This document shows positions 43,288 to 52,378 of a stretch of DNA of 64,000 nucleotides, piece by piece. The position numbers and the translations under genes are program-made. The notes beneath the pieces were generated by a model. The model saw only the letters and a program-made list of their open reading frames with translations, searched no databases and was not told the origin of the DNA. This DNA is from Fluviispira multicolorata (lineage in GTDB: Bacteria > Bdellovibrionota_B > Oligoflexia > Silvanigrellales > Silvanigrellaceae), in assembly GCF_009208585.1 (NCBI RefSeq), contig NZ_WFLN01000005.1:579470-643469 (forward strand), given 5' to 3'. How positions within the stretch are numbered: position 1 is the first letter of the stretch; the number at the start of each line of letters is the position of its first letter.

Positions 43288-44169
43288 ATGAACATCGGTC
43301 GAAGAGTGTTTGGTTTTATAGCGATTGCTCTAAGTGCTATTTCCGTGGCTGCTGTAGCTGAGCCGTTTAAGTTAGAGGTCTATAATCCTGGAACAAAAAG
43401 TATTTTTCCAGTGTCGTCTGAACTTATTATTGGAAAGAAAGATGTTGTTTTAATCGATGCTCAATTCCAACGTAATGATGCTGAGGCATTGGTAAAGAAA
43501 ATTCGTGCCACAGGAAAAAATTTAACAACCATTTTTATTACTCATAAAGATCCTGATTTTTATTTTGGGCTTGATACCATTACTAAAGCTTTTCCCAAAG
43601 CAAAAGTTCTTGCAACCAAGCATACAGTAAATGATATTAAAGAATCTATGGACGGAAAATTAAAATATTGGGCACCAATTTTAAAAGAAAATGCACCTAA
43701 AGAAGTGATCCTTCCTACAGTTTTAGAAGGCAACTCCTTTACTTTAGAAGGAGAAAAAATTGAAGTTATCGGATTAGATGGTGCAAGTCCGAGTGATACT
43801 TTTCTTTGGATACCTTCCATTAAAGCTGCGTTGGGTGGAGTCATTGTTTATGGAAAGATGCATCTATGGGTTGCTGATAATCAGTCAGAAGAATCTCGTA
43901 AACATTGGTTTGAAACAATGGATGTTATGGAAAAATTAAATCCAAAAAGAATTGTTCCCGGCCATTTTCTTGCAAATGCACCACAAAATTTAGAATCCTT
44001 AAAATACACTCGTAATTATTTAAAGGCCTTTGAAGTTGAAGCAAAAAAAGCTAAGGATGCTAAAACATTAATTGCTCGTATGCAAAAGCTTTACCCTAGT
44101 TCAGGTGGTAAAACAGAACTTGAAATGAGTGCTAAAGTTATTAAAGGCGAAATGAAGTGGCCTATGTAA
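43288..44169 (+). CDS. Secreted metallo-beta-lactamase-fold protein with altered metal motif
   Basis: A 293-residue protein with signal peptide (cleavage near AVA-EP, residue 25). The MBL fold is shown by VVLIDAQF (Asp57), then FITHKDPDFYFGL in place of THxHxDHxxG: H86 and D90 remain but the second His is D88 and the last His is F91. A downstream region IVPGHF gives a further His. It belongs to a group of exported MBL proteins with the D-P-D-F-Y-F-G motif, whose substrate I do not know; its zinc site is probably altered. GGAGA precedes the ATG. A terminator follows. Confidence 0.82.
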   Translation: MNIGRRVFGFIAIALSAISVAAVAEPFKLEVYNPGTKSIFPVSSELIIGKKDVVLIDAQFQRNDAEALVKKIRATGKNLTTIFITHKDPDFYFGLDTITKAFPKAKVLATKHTVNDIKESMDGKLKYWAPILKENAPKEVILPTVLEGNSFTLEGEKIEVIGLDGASPSDTFLWIPSIKAALGGVIVYGKMHLWVADNQSEESRKHWFETMDVMEKLNPKRIVPGHFLANAPQNLESLKYTRNYLKAFEVEAKKAKDAKTLIARMQKLYPSSGGKTELEMSAKVIKGEMKWPM

Positions 44170-44212
44170 AAAACTTCTCTGGTAAATAATTTATATTTGC
44201 CAGAAAGTTTTT
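44169..44212 (+). terminator. Terminator after MBL-fold gene
   Basis: Long imperfect stem (44169-44187 with 44193-44212), TCTGGTAAATA against TATTTGCCAGA, followed by T residues. It ends the single-gene transcript. Confidence 0.7.
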
Positions 44213-44360
44213 CACGCTTTTTTATTCAATTCGTATTGCCAGCCAAATTTATAATTTTTAATCATTTTATAAGTATAACTAAAAAATAAAAATTTTTATT
44301 CTCAAACAAGAACAAATACGATATTGTCTAAATCCATTTTACTATAGGAGAAGTTCGTTA

Positions 44361-45962
44361 ATGGAATTAAAGCGTGGAATTTCTACTTGGGGCATCCTAT
44401 TTGCTTCGGTCAGTGCAACAATAGGCTCTGGTTGGCTTTTTGGATCTCTATACACGGCAAAAATGGCTGGCCCAGCTGCTATTTTAGCATGGTTTATAGG
44501 AGCTGTTGCAATTATAATTGTTGCGATGTGTTTTGCAGAATTATCGACAATGTTTCCCGTCTCAGGTGGGCTCAGTGCGTTTCCTCTTTTTACACATGGA
44601 ACAACAATATCATTTATTTTAGGTTGGGTTTCATGGTTGGCATTTATTGTTATTGTTCCAATAGAAGTTTTAGCTGTTATTCAATATGGTGCAACATTTG
44701 TTCCTTCACTTATGCAAAAAGTAGGAACCTCAGATCAACTCACTCCCTATGGTTATATTGTAGCTTTTTTTCTAACAGGTATTTTATTGTTAATTAATAT
44801 AACAAGTGCTCGTATTATGTCTAAGACAAGTTTTTATATTACAATTTGGAAATTATTAGTTCCATGCCTCCTTATTGTTTTATTTCTATATAAAGCGCAC
44901 CACTTTGAAAATTTGACATCGCATGGTTTTGCTCCGAGTGGAATGCAAGGTCTCTTTGCATCTCTATCTGTGGGAGGAATTATTTTAGCCTACAATGGAT
45001 TTCAGCCCGGAGTTGCTCTTGCAGGAGAAACTAAAAATCCGCAACGCAGTATTCCGATTGCGATTGTGGGTTCTATGGTCATTTGCATGTTTATTTACTG
45101 TTTTTTACAATTTGCATTTATTTTGGCTGTGCCACCTGAAAATTTATCACAAGGTTGGAGCATGTTGAGTTTTGCGGGTGAAGAAGGACCTTTTGCAGGA
45201 TTGGCAATTATCATTGGTTTGGCTTGGTTTGGAATTATTTTATATTCTGACGCACTTATTTCTCCATTTGGCAGTGGGGTGATCTTTATGGCTGCCTCTG
45301 CACGCTCTTCTTACAGTATGAGCAAAAGTAAATTAATGCCTCACTTCTTTCAAATTCTGTCTAAAAACAGTGTTCCTTTACCAGGTTTAGTTGTTACTTT
45401 CATATTATCTCTTGTTATATTTGTCTGTTTTGATGATTGGCAGGAAATGGCTGCATTTTATGCGGCGGCAATTTGTTTGTGTAATGCTGTTATTCCTGTG
45501 ACTTTATTTATTATGCGTAAGGATTTTCCAAATCTACCTAGACCTTTTAAAATCTTTTCATATAAAATCATTTCAATGCTTGCTTTTTATATAAGCAATA
45601 TGCTGTTTTTCTGGTGCGGTTGGCACATTATCTGGAAGCTAGACATAGTCATTGGCATTGGAATTATTGTGCTTGCAGGAATGAAGCATTTTAATAAAAA
45701 GAGTATTTCGATCGATCTCAAATCTTCGATTTGGCTTGGGTTTTATCTTATTGCATTTAATCTCATCTCATTTCTAGGGACATATGGAAATGGTTCCTTA
45801 AAATTTATTCCAAATGGTTATGATTTTGTCTGTATTGCAATTATAAGTTATATTTCTGTTATGCTTGCTAATAAATTTAAACTTGATAAAAATAAAGCTG
45901 AAAAACTTATTCACGAAACTCTTCACTCAATTGAGAGTGAGAAAAAAAATCAAGGCATTTAA
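44361..45962 (+). CDS. APC superfamily amino acid permease (paralogue)
   Basis: A 533-residue, 12-helix amino acid permease. The start MELKRGISTWGILFAS leads into GSGWLFGSLYTAKMAGPAAI. Further shared features with the permease at 2314: GGIILAYNGFQPGVALAGE, NPQRSIPIAIVGS, and YSDALISPFGSGVIFMAASAR. The conserved small insert and overall size show close paralogy over the 40 kb between them. GGAGA precedes the ATG. Single gene with its own hairpin terminator. Substrate not predictable. Confidence 0.9.
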   Translation: MELKRGISTWGILFASVSATIGSGWLFGSLYTAKMAGPAAILAWFIGAVAIIIVAMCFAELSTMFPVSGGLSAFPLFTHGTTISFILGWVSWLAFIVIVPIEVLAVIQYGATFVPSLMQKVGTSDQLTPYGYIVAFFLTGILLLINITSARIMSKTSFYITIWKLLVPCLLIVLFLYKAHHFENLTSHGFAPSGMQGLFASLSVGGIILAYNGFQPGVALAGETKNPQRSIPIAIVGSMVICMFIYCFLQFAFILAVPPENLSQGWSMLSFAGEEGPFAGLAIIIGLAWFGIILYSDALISPFGSGVIFMAASARSSYSMSKSKLMPHFFQILSKNSVPLPGLVVTFILSLVIFVCFDDWQEMAAFYAAAICLCNAVIPVTLFIMRKDFPNLPRPFKIFSYKIISMLAFYISNMLFFWCGWHIIWKLDIVIGIGIIVLAGMKHFNKKSISIDLKSSIWLGFYLIAFNLISFLGTYGNGSLKFIPNGYDFVCIAIISYISVMLANKFKLDKNKAEKLIHETLHSIESEKKNQGI

Positions 45963-45973
45963 TACTCAAATTT

Positions 45974-46006
45974 AAATGCCGTATTTTTAAGCGGTATTAT
46001 TTTCAT
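45974..46006 (+). terminator. Hairpin after APC permease
   Basis: AATGCCG (45975-45981) pairs with CGGTATT (45992-45998, one G-U pair), followed by ATTTTC. Moderate terminator. Confidence 0.5.
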
Positions 46007-46105
46007 CCTTCGCCAATTTCTTTGCAAATTCTAAAAAAGACAAAATTTAAAATCTGAGGAGAGGCTTTTAAGAATTGTCATTTAATGTAGTTGTAAAGGT
46101 GAAAA

Positions 46106-47959
46106 ATGGTGAGGTTGATTTCATTTTTATTGATTTTTTCGATTATTTGCTCTTGTCATTTTGAACGTAAAGGAATGATTTTTGTTACAGTGCTAAGCAA
46201 TGGACAAAAATTGGGCCAGTCGGATGTCACTTTATATAGATCTTCTGATAAGCAAATTAAGGATGAAAAACTCAAAACTTCCCAAACAGATTCTTCTGGA
46301 AAAGTTGTTTTGGAAATTGACTATTCACAAATTAAAGAATTTAAAATAGTTGCTCAGAATGAAAATTTAGAAACCCTTTATTTACCAGAAATTAAATATT
46401 TTAAAACACCTTCTTGGTGGCAAGAGCAGGATATGGAGATCACTTTTCAATTAAGAGCAATTAAATTCCAAGAGCAGAAAAAAGTTGTAAATCAAATGGA
46501 TCTTGATGAGAAAAGGTCTCAAAAAGAGACACTGCTTGATTTTCCTGAAGATCCAGTCAGTCAAAGTATTTCCATTAACCAATTTGAAAGTAATTTATTG
46601 CCTGAAGCTATTAATCCAAATATATTTAATTCCATGATAAATAATAAAAATAAACAAATTATTACCGAGATAAAAGAAAATGAAAACAGCTCACCCGAAA
46701 TACATACCATAACCGAAAATAAAAATATTTTATTTGAAGATTCAATTGGTGTTGAAGTTTATTTTGATGGAAAACCACTTGACAATGTACAAATATATTT
46801 AGGTCGCAATGCAACGCAAAACGTTACATATGTAGGATCTACTGATATCAAAGGTTATTTGCTTATACCTATGCCAAAGCAGCGCAGAGGAGATATTCTA
46901 TATATTAAAAAGAATTCCTATTTAACTGTAGCGAAACCAATTTCATCAGGGAGTGGAAGGCAAAAACTAAAAATTGATATGCTTTCTGGAAAAAGTTCAG
47001 AGTTTTTATTGCAATCTTTTGCGTATGGAATGGGGAGAGGAATGGACAAAACGGAATTGCATTTAAATTCTCTTAAAGTCGATCAATCTGGTGTTTTGGG
47101 CTTTGTTTCGTTAGCAAAGGCTCTAGATGATAAATCAAATATGAGTGTTGTGCAAAAGAATTCAATTCCAGAAAAATTTGACTCGTCTTTTTTAAAAAAG
47201 ACGATTGAATTTCATAATCTTTTAAATCAAATACCAATTATTTTTGTTTCTTCATTAACGCCTTATAAACCATCTGTAGGTCTTATTGAGCCTCCTTTGG
47301 TTGGTTCTTTGCAAACTAATATGCTATGGAGAAGAATTCGTAGAGAGTTCTTTTCTAGATTTATGAATGAAACTTTTATGCGAGGAATTATTTCTGAAGA
47401 TGTGCAAAAATTGGCAAACTCATTGAATTTCTCCCCTGTAGAAATGGCCAAAGCTGGTTGGAAAAACGCCCCCTTTGTTGCAGAGCTTGACATGTTAATG
47501 CAGATACAATTAGTTGAAGATAACGATAATAAATCTTTTTCTATAGAAGGAAAAGTATACGATAAAATGGGTAGATTTATTTCGGAAAGAAGAATCAATT
47601 TTAATACGATAGATGCTGAAAAAACAGCGGCGAAGATGTTTACGAGTTTAAGTGCCGATCTTCCTTTAGAAGGTTCAATTTTGAAAAAGAATAAACTTGA
47701 AGCAACTCTCAATCTTGGGAAAAATTTTAATATTTCAGTTGGAGATATGTTTGTCGCTTATGTTGCTAAAACGGCATTTGCTCCCCCAGATAAAGCCGTC
47801 GCAGTGTTAAAAATAAAAAGTGTAAATGAGAGAGAAAGCCTAGGGGAAATTATATCAGGTTTCGATAAAATAGAAAAAAGTGATATTGTGCGAATTGTAC
47901 GTTATCCAGATAAAATTATTCAATCCGAATTTTCAAAGCATATGGCTAACTCTCAGTAA
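46106..47959 (+). CDS. Large hypothetical lipoprotein
   Basis: A 617-residue protein with a lipoprotein signal (FSIICSCHFE; Cys15 or Cys17). Two regions have the beta-sandwich signature of carboxypeptidase regulatory-like domains: residues 25-70 (TDSSGKVVLEID) and about 213-275 (GSTDIKGYLLIP). Residues 410-470 are helical, and the last ~120 residues show SVGDMFVAYVAK...AVLKIKSVNERESLGEII, similar to FlgT-like C-terminal SH3 barrels. It is followed 21 bases later by a lipoprotein peptidase gene, so the pair may form one operon at the outer membrane. No named family. Confidence 0.65.
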   Translation: MVRLISFLLIFSIICSCHFERKGMIFVTVLSNGQKLGQSDVTLYRSSDKQIKDEKLKTSQTDSSGKVVLEIDYSQIKEFKIVAQNENLETLYLPEIKYFKTPSWWQEQDMEITFQLRAIKFQEQKKVVNQMDLDEKRSQKETLLDFPEDPVSQSISINQFESNLLPEAINPNIFNSMINNKNKQIITEIKENENSSPEIHTITENKNILFEDSIGVEVYFDGKPLDNVQIYLGRNATQNVTYVGSTDIKGYLLIPMPKQRRGDILYIKKNSYLTVAKPISSGSGRQKLKIDMLSGKSSEFLLQSFAYGMGRGMDKTELHLNSLKVDQSGVLGFVSLAKALDDKSNMSVVQKNSIPEKFDSSFLKKTIEFHNLLNQIPIIFVSSLTPYKPSVGLIEPPLVGSLQTNMLWRRIRREFFSRFMNETFMRGIISEDVQKLANSLNFSPVEMAKAGWKNAPFVAELDMLMQIQLVEDNDNKSFSIEGKVYDKMGRFISERRINFNTIDAEKTAAKMFTSLSADLPLEGSILKKNKLEATLNLGKNFNISVGDMFVAYVAKTAFAPPDKAVAVLKIKSVNERESLGEIISGFDKIEKSDIVRIVRYPDKIIQSEFSKHMANSQ

Positions 47960-47980
47960 TGAATAAAGGGAAATATTAAA

Positions 47981-49060
47981 TTGAAAATTGTCTTAACTTT
48001 TGCAACTTCTATTTTATTTACAGGCTGTTATTCTTTGAGCCAAGGGTATGGTCAAATTAAATTATTAATGAAGCAAGAAGCTATTGAAGATGTCATAAAA
48101 GAAAATAAAGAACCAAAAGAACGATTGAGTAAATTAAAATGCGTGCAAACAATTTTGGAATTTGCAAAGAATGACATTGGTTTAGCACCAGGAAACAGTT
48201 ATCAAAAGTACATTGCACTTGAGACACCCTACGTGTCTTGGGTGGTACAGGCAGCACAAAAACGCTCTTTAGAACTAAAAACATGGTGGTTTCCTTTTGT
48301 TGGTTCTCAACCATATCTTGGTTACTTTAATAAAGAATCAGCGCTTGAAAAGCAAAAAGCTCTTATTGATGAGGGCTATGACACTGTCTCGGGTGGTGTC
48401 ACTGCTTTTTCATTGTTGGGGTATTATCCTGATCCTTTATATTCTTCTATTGTAGATAACTCTACAATACCACAATTTATAGAAACAATAATTCATGAAT
48501 CATTGCATAGGACTATTTATATTCCAAATTACTATGCATTCAATGAAAACTTAGCAGATTTCGTTGCAAAGAAATCGACGGTTTTATTTCTAAAAAAATA
48601 TCCTGAAATAGGCGAGAACCCTCAATTTTATGAAAATGAATTTAAAAAAACGCAAATAGCGCAAAAAAAATTCCAAGAATTTTTAAATAAAATAAAAAAA
48701 GATCTTGAATTCTTTTATGCTGAATCTTCAAAAAACTCAGATCACGAGAGCGAAAAAATATTTTTAGCACAACGGGAAATGATGTTTAATAATATAGCAG
48801 AAGAATATAAAAAATTTATGAATGGAGTTGAACTTGGCACAGTCTATGAAAATTCATTTAAGGCAGGTAAAATAAATAATGCTCTTATTTTGTCATATTC
48901 TGTATATGAGTCAAAACAAGAGCCTTTTGAAATTGCATTTAAAAATGCAGGAGGAGATATTAAGCAATTGGTGAAAAATCTTGAATTTTGCTTTGAGACT
49001 TCTCCGCGAGATGAACAGGAGCTTTGGCAGAAGGTTGAGCAGTGTAAGTCTTCTTCTTAA
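47981..49060 (+). CDS. Lipoprotein metallopeptidase, PF10023-type aminopeptidase family
   Basis: A 359-residue lipoprotein (lipobox LFTGC, Cys16). It follows the family closely: GYGQIKLLMKQEAIEDVIK (23-41), YVSWVVQAA, WWFPFVGSQPYLGYF (102-116), GVTAFSLLGYYPDPL, then the zinc motif HESLH (172-176) with E189 in FNENLADF. The family is annotated as putative aminopeptidase, without well-studied members. TTG start after AAAGGG. The last 101 bases overlap in antisense with the MFS gene that runs the other way. Confidence 0.85.
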   Translation: MKIVLTFATSILFTGCYSLSQGYGQIKLLMKQEAIEDVIKENKEPKERLSKLKCVQTILEFAKNDIGLAPGNSYQKYIALETPYVSWVVQAAQKRSLELKTWWFPFVGSQPYLGYFNKESALEKQKALIDEGYDTVSGGVTAFSLLGYYPDPLYSSIVDNSTIPQFIETIIHESLHRTIYIPNYYAFNENLADFVAKKSTVLFLKKYPEIGENPQFYENEFKKTQIAQKKFQEFLNKIKKDLEFFYAESSKNSDHESEKIFLAQREMMFNNIAEEYKKFMNGVELGTVYENSFKAGKINNALILSYSVYESKQEPFEIAFKNAGGDIKQLVKNLEFCFETSPRDEQELWQKVEQCKSSS

Positions 49061-50246
49061 GAGAAATGCTAAAGATAAATAAGGGAACAGTGGTAAGAAG
49101 AATAACTCCGATAACTGCAAAGCTTGCATTTTCTGACCAAATTTCTGTCATAAATCCACCTGCAGTGGGTCCAAGAATCATACCCAAAGAGTAAATTAAA
49201 TTAAAGATACCATAGGCTATATGATAAAGGCCTTTCATCTCAGATTTATCAATTTCATCAGCAAATGCAGAAAGAACGGGGCTCATAAAAAAGGCAGAAG
49301 AAACTCCGAGTAAACTCATTAAGAAAAAGATTGAAAAAATTGATTGAGTTGATGCTATGCTTAAGAAGATCACTCCGCAGGAAAACATACCAATGACAAT
49401 CATTTTTAATTTGCCGTATTTATCTGCAAGTTTTCCAACAATAGGTGAAAAAAGACCAAGGGTTAAAACTTGAACACCAAATAAAAGCCCTATTGTAACG
49501 CTCGAAGCGTTAAATTGACGAGAAGCATAAAGTGCTAGGGTGGGTTCAAGCATTGAAATCATAAAAGATTCAATAAGAACAACTCCGCACAATCCGAAAA
49601 GAATATTATTTTTTGCAATCAATTTAAAGAAATCAAAATTATTATACTTATTGATGTCTACAATAACTTCATTTTTGTCTTTTAACATAAAAAAGAGAGA
49701 TAAGCTGAGTAAAGCAAATATGGAAACGCCTAAAAAGGGGAGGAGAATCCCACCAAATTCATATAAAAATCCAGCAAAAGGAGCTCCTAAAAGGTGGCCA
49801 ACAGAAACTCCAACCATGACTGTTCCAAGGGCAGTGGATCTTTTTTGAGGGTGGACATTTTGAGCAACTAAACTCAGACCCGCAGTCCAAGTGATTGCCG
49901 CCGAAGCACCTTGTAAGAAACGAGCGAAAAAGAGAATTTCAATACTGTTGCCAAAAGGAAAAAGAATTAAACTGAAGAAAAGGAGAAAGCCACCCAAAAT
50001 GAGCGTCAATTTATTTCCAATTTTTTGCGTCAATAAATTAACAAATGGAACGCTTATTAAAAGTCCTACAGCATATATAGCAACGAATAAACTTGTCATT
50101 GTATTTGAAAGATTGAGTATTTTATCTGCGTAAACTGGAAGAAGAGGAACAACTATACCATAGCTCATAGCATCAACAAACATCGCAAAAGCAACTGCAA
50201 TCACAACAAATATTTTATTTTTATTTTGATTAGTGACTGCATACAT
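48960..50246 (-). CDS. MFS transporter
   Basis: A 428-residue, 12-helix major facilitator. VDAMSYGIVVPLLPVYA at the start, ARFLQGASAAITWTAGLSLVA (motif near 108-128) and PFAGFLYEFGG fit the DHA1-type drug exporters. GIVGKLADKYGKLK is the A-like motif at mid-protein. AAGGGGG precedes the ATG by six bases. The C-terminal tail is soluble, Lys/Ser-rich, and its last 33 codons lie antisense to the lipoprotein peptidase gene (101-base convergent overlap). Substrate unknown. Confidence 0.9.
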   Translation of the reverse strand: MYAVTNQNKNKIFVVIAVAFAMFVDAMSYGIVVPLLPVYADKILNLSNTMTSLFVAIYAVGLLISVPFVNLLTQKIGNKLTLILGGFLLFFSLILFPFGNSIEILFFARFLQGASAAITWTAGLSLVAQNVHPQKRSTALGTVMVGVSVGHLLGAPFAGFLYEFGGILLPFLGVSIFALLSLSLFFMLKDKNEVIVDINKYNNFDFFKLIAKNNILFGLCGVVLIESFMISMLEPTLALYASRQFNASSVTIGLLFGVQVLTLGLFSPIVGKLADKYGKLKMIVIGMFSCGVIFLSIASTQSIFSIFFLMSLLGVSSAFFMSPVLSAFADEIDKSEMKGLYHIAYGIFNLIYSLGMILGPTAGGFMTEIWSENASFAVIGVILLTTVPLFIFSISLKKKTYTAQPSAKAPVHLAEKSQSKIQDFSPIA

Positions 50247-50766
50247 AGCAGTCCCCCTTTGTTATTATATTGAGATCTTTTATATTTTATTTATTAATTA
50301 TCTTAATAAATATTATAATGATCTGAGTTAAAAATTTAATTTTATAAATTAATTTTTCCTGTCGCGCTTATTTAGGGACAGGCTAAGAATATTTAGGCCG
50401 GTCCAGGGCTAGCAGGGAGGAGGCTTGTGCCGTTCGAAATGAATTTCATAAAAACCCCATAAAATCGTACTCTTAAAATCATATCATAATTGCGTAATAA
50501 TAACAAGTACAAAAATAAACCTCTATTTTTATTCGCTAAATCCGACAAAACAGAGAATTTATATATGCTATAATTAAAGGATTTTTTATTGATAGCATCC
50601 AACTTGTTTTTTCGTAATATTTTAGTTAATAGTGAGATGTATTAATTACAATTATGAAAAGCAAATAGCAATCCTATAGGGAGGGCACGTTAGTTAGATA
50701 TTATTTTAAATAATATTAGATATTTAGACACTAAATCGACTTACATTTTTCTTAGAGGAGACAAAA
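50247..50766. other. Intergenic region with GC-rich structured island
   Basis: 520 bases between an MFS gene and a dehydrogenase gene. Most is AT-rich. At 50359-50383 there is CCTGTC...GACAGG pairing, and 50396-50440 is strongly GC-rich with repeated AGGG/GGAGG words and terminal GGC...GCC, unlike anything else in the window. ATATTATTT-T-AAATAATAT at 50698-50716 is a perfect palindrome near the dehydrogenase promoter. No tRNA or riboswitch could be recognised. A 69-codon minus-strand frame runs through the island but has no support. Confidence 0.45.
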
Positions 50767-51864
50767 ATGAAGTTATTTTCACAGATTGAGAGTATGGGGC
50801 ATGAACAAGTTGTTTATTGCAGTGATAAGGAGTCAGGTTTAAAAGCAATTATTGCCATTCATAACACGACTTTAGGGCCAGCTCTCGGAGGGACTCGGCT
50901 TTTACCATATGAAAAAGAAGATGAGGCATTGAATGATGTCCTTAGGTTAAGTCGAGGTATGACATATAAAGCAGCTTGTGCAGGACTTGCCTTAGGAGGG
51001 GGGAAGGCCGTTATTATTGCGGATCCTAACCAAAAATCTGAGGCTATGTTTCGTTCATATGGTCGTTTTGTTGAATCATTAAATGGGCGATATATCACAG
51101 CGGAAGATATGAATACAAATGTTGCAAATATGGATTACATTCGCTTGGAAACCCGTTATGTGACAGGAGTGTCTGCAGGATTTGGAGGCAGTGGTGATCC
51201 TAGTATAATGACTGCTAAAGGTGTTCTTTATGGAATAGAAGCTTCGATAAAATATAGAATTGGTAAAAATGATTTACAGGGAGTTAAAATAGCAGTGCAA
51301 GGAATTGGTGCTGTTGGAAAACATTTATGTAAAATGTTGCACGAAAAAGGTGCTAAACTTTTTATTACGGACATTGATGACAATAAATTAAAACAAGCGC
51401 ATTCATTGTATAATGCAACAATTGTAACTGAAGCTGAGCTTTATTCATTGGATGTTGACGTTTATGCACCTTGTGCGCGTGGTTCGATTTTAAATTCTTC
51501 AACAATAGGAAGACTTAAAGCAAAAGTTGTTGCTGGCTGCGCAAATAACCAACTTGAAGATGAAGAAAAGCATGCAAAAAATCTAAAAGATAATAAAATT
51601 CTTTATGCACCAGATTATGTCATTAATGCTGGTGGACTTATTAATGTTGCAAATGAGCTCACAGGGTATAATCTTGAAAAAGTAGAGTCCGAAGTTGCAA
51701 GAATTGCAAATACTTTAGAATCTATTTTTATTGAGGCGGACAAATTAAGTTTGACAACACAAGAAGCAGCGAAACGTTTTGCAGAAAAGCGGATTCAAAG
51801 TGTAGCAAATTTAAAAATAATGTCGAGTTTTAATCATTCTGCAATTGGTAATATAATAAAGTAA
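50767..51864 (+). CDS. Leucine/Glu/Phe/Val dehydrogenase family enzyme
   Basis: NAD-dependent amino acid dehydrogenase of 365 aa, most like leucine or phenylalanine dehydrogenase. The substrate domain has LGPALGGTRLLPY (37-49) and the catalytic Lys in LALGGGKAVIIADP (residue about 80), with the Asp in TAEDMNTNV. The Rossmann domain begins VKIAVQGIGAVGKHLCKML. Length and the TAEDMNT motif favour leucine dehydrogenase, which interconverts leucine and 2-oxoisocaproate. AGAGGAG precedes the ATG. The next two genes follow within ten bases, giving an operon with an acetyl-CoA acetyltransferase, which fits branched-chain amino acid breakdown. Confidence 0.87.
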   Translation: MKLFSQIESMGHEQVVYCSDKESGLKAIIAIHNTTLGPALGGTRLLPYEKEDEALNDVLRLSRGMTYKAACAGLALGGGKAVIIADPNQKSEAMFRSYGRFVESLNGRYITAEDMNTNVANMDYIRLETRYVTGVSAGFGGSGDPSIMTAKGVLYGIEASIKYRIGKNDLQGVKIAVQGIGAVGKHLCKMLHEKGAKLFITDIDDNKLKQAHSLYNATIVTEAELYSLDVDVYAPCARGSILNSSTIGRLKAKVVAGCANNQLEDEEKHAKNLKDNKILYAPDYVINAGGLINVANELTGYNLEKVESEVARIANTLESIFIEADKLSLTTQEAAKRFAEKRIQSVANLKIMSSFNHSAIGNIIK

Positions 51865-51868
51865 CGGC

Positions 51869-52369
51869 ATGGATTTAAATTTAAAAAATAATCGAAATAC
51901 ACGCATCTGGCTTATGAAATCTGAGCCAGATGTCTTTTCTTTTTCAGATCTTGAGAAAAGAAAAAATCAAAAAGAGCAGTGGGATGGAGTTCGTAATTAT
52001 CAAGCAAGAAACTTCATGATGAAAGATATGCAAGTGGGAGATAAAGTTTTATTTTATCATTCAAATGCAAGTCCAACTGGAATTGCGGGGCTCTGTGAAG
52101 TTATTGAAGAAGCAAAACCCGATGTCACTGCACTTGATCCAAATTCAGAATATTACGATCCAAAAGCAACTCAAGAGCAACCACGGTGGTTTGCTGTAAC
52201 TGTAGGCAAACCCCAAAAACTCAATCGCTTTGTTTCTTTAGTCGAATTACGGGAAAAAAAAGAATTAAAAGAGATGCTACTCTTGCGTAAAGGACAGAGA
52301 CTTTCTATCTTGCCAGTGACTCAACATGAGTACAACTGTATTTTAACAATGGCTTCAAGCAGAAAATAG
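51869..52369 (+). CDS. EVE domain protein
   Basis: A 166-residue protein that is nearly all EVE domain (PUA-like fold): WLMKSEPDVFSFSDLEK, QWDGVRNYQARNFMMKDMQVGDKVLFYHSN and RWFAVTVGKPQKLNRFVSL (two consecutive beta blocks). EVE domains bind modified bases in nucleic acid (as in human THYN1). It starts four bases after the leucine dehydrogenase stop and ends nine bases before the thiolase, so it is in the middle of the operon although its role there is not clear. Its Shine-Dalgarno is weak. Confidence 0.9.
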   Translation: MDLNLKNNRNTRIWLMKSEPDVFSFSDLEKRKNQKEQWDGVRNYQARNFMMKDMQVGDKVLFYHSNASPTGIAGLCEVIEEAKPDVTALDPNSEYYDPKATQEQPRWFAVTVGKPQKLNRFVSLVELREKKELKEMLLLRKGQRLSILPVTQHEYNCILTMASSRK

Positions 52370-52378
52370 AGGGTTAAA

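Noticed and set aside
50410..50445. tRNA-like GTTCGAAAT near 50431
   Set aside because: The TTCGAA looks like a T-loop, but flanking bases do not form a T-stem and no acceptor or anticodon arm can be folded.
50393..50602. Minus-strand ORF of 69 codons across the GC-rich island
   Set aside because: No ribosome binding site, abrupt composition change inside it and no recognisable family; more likely chance over a structured region.
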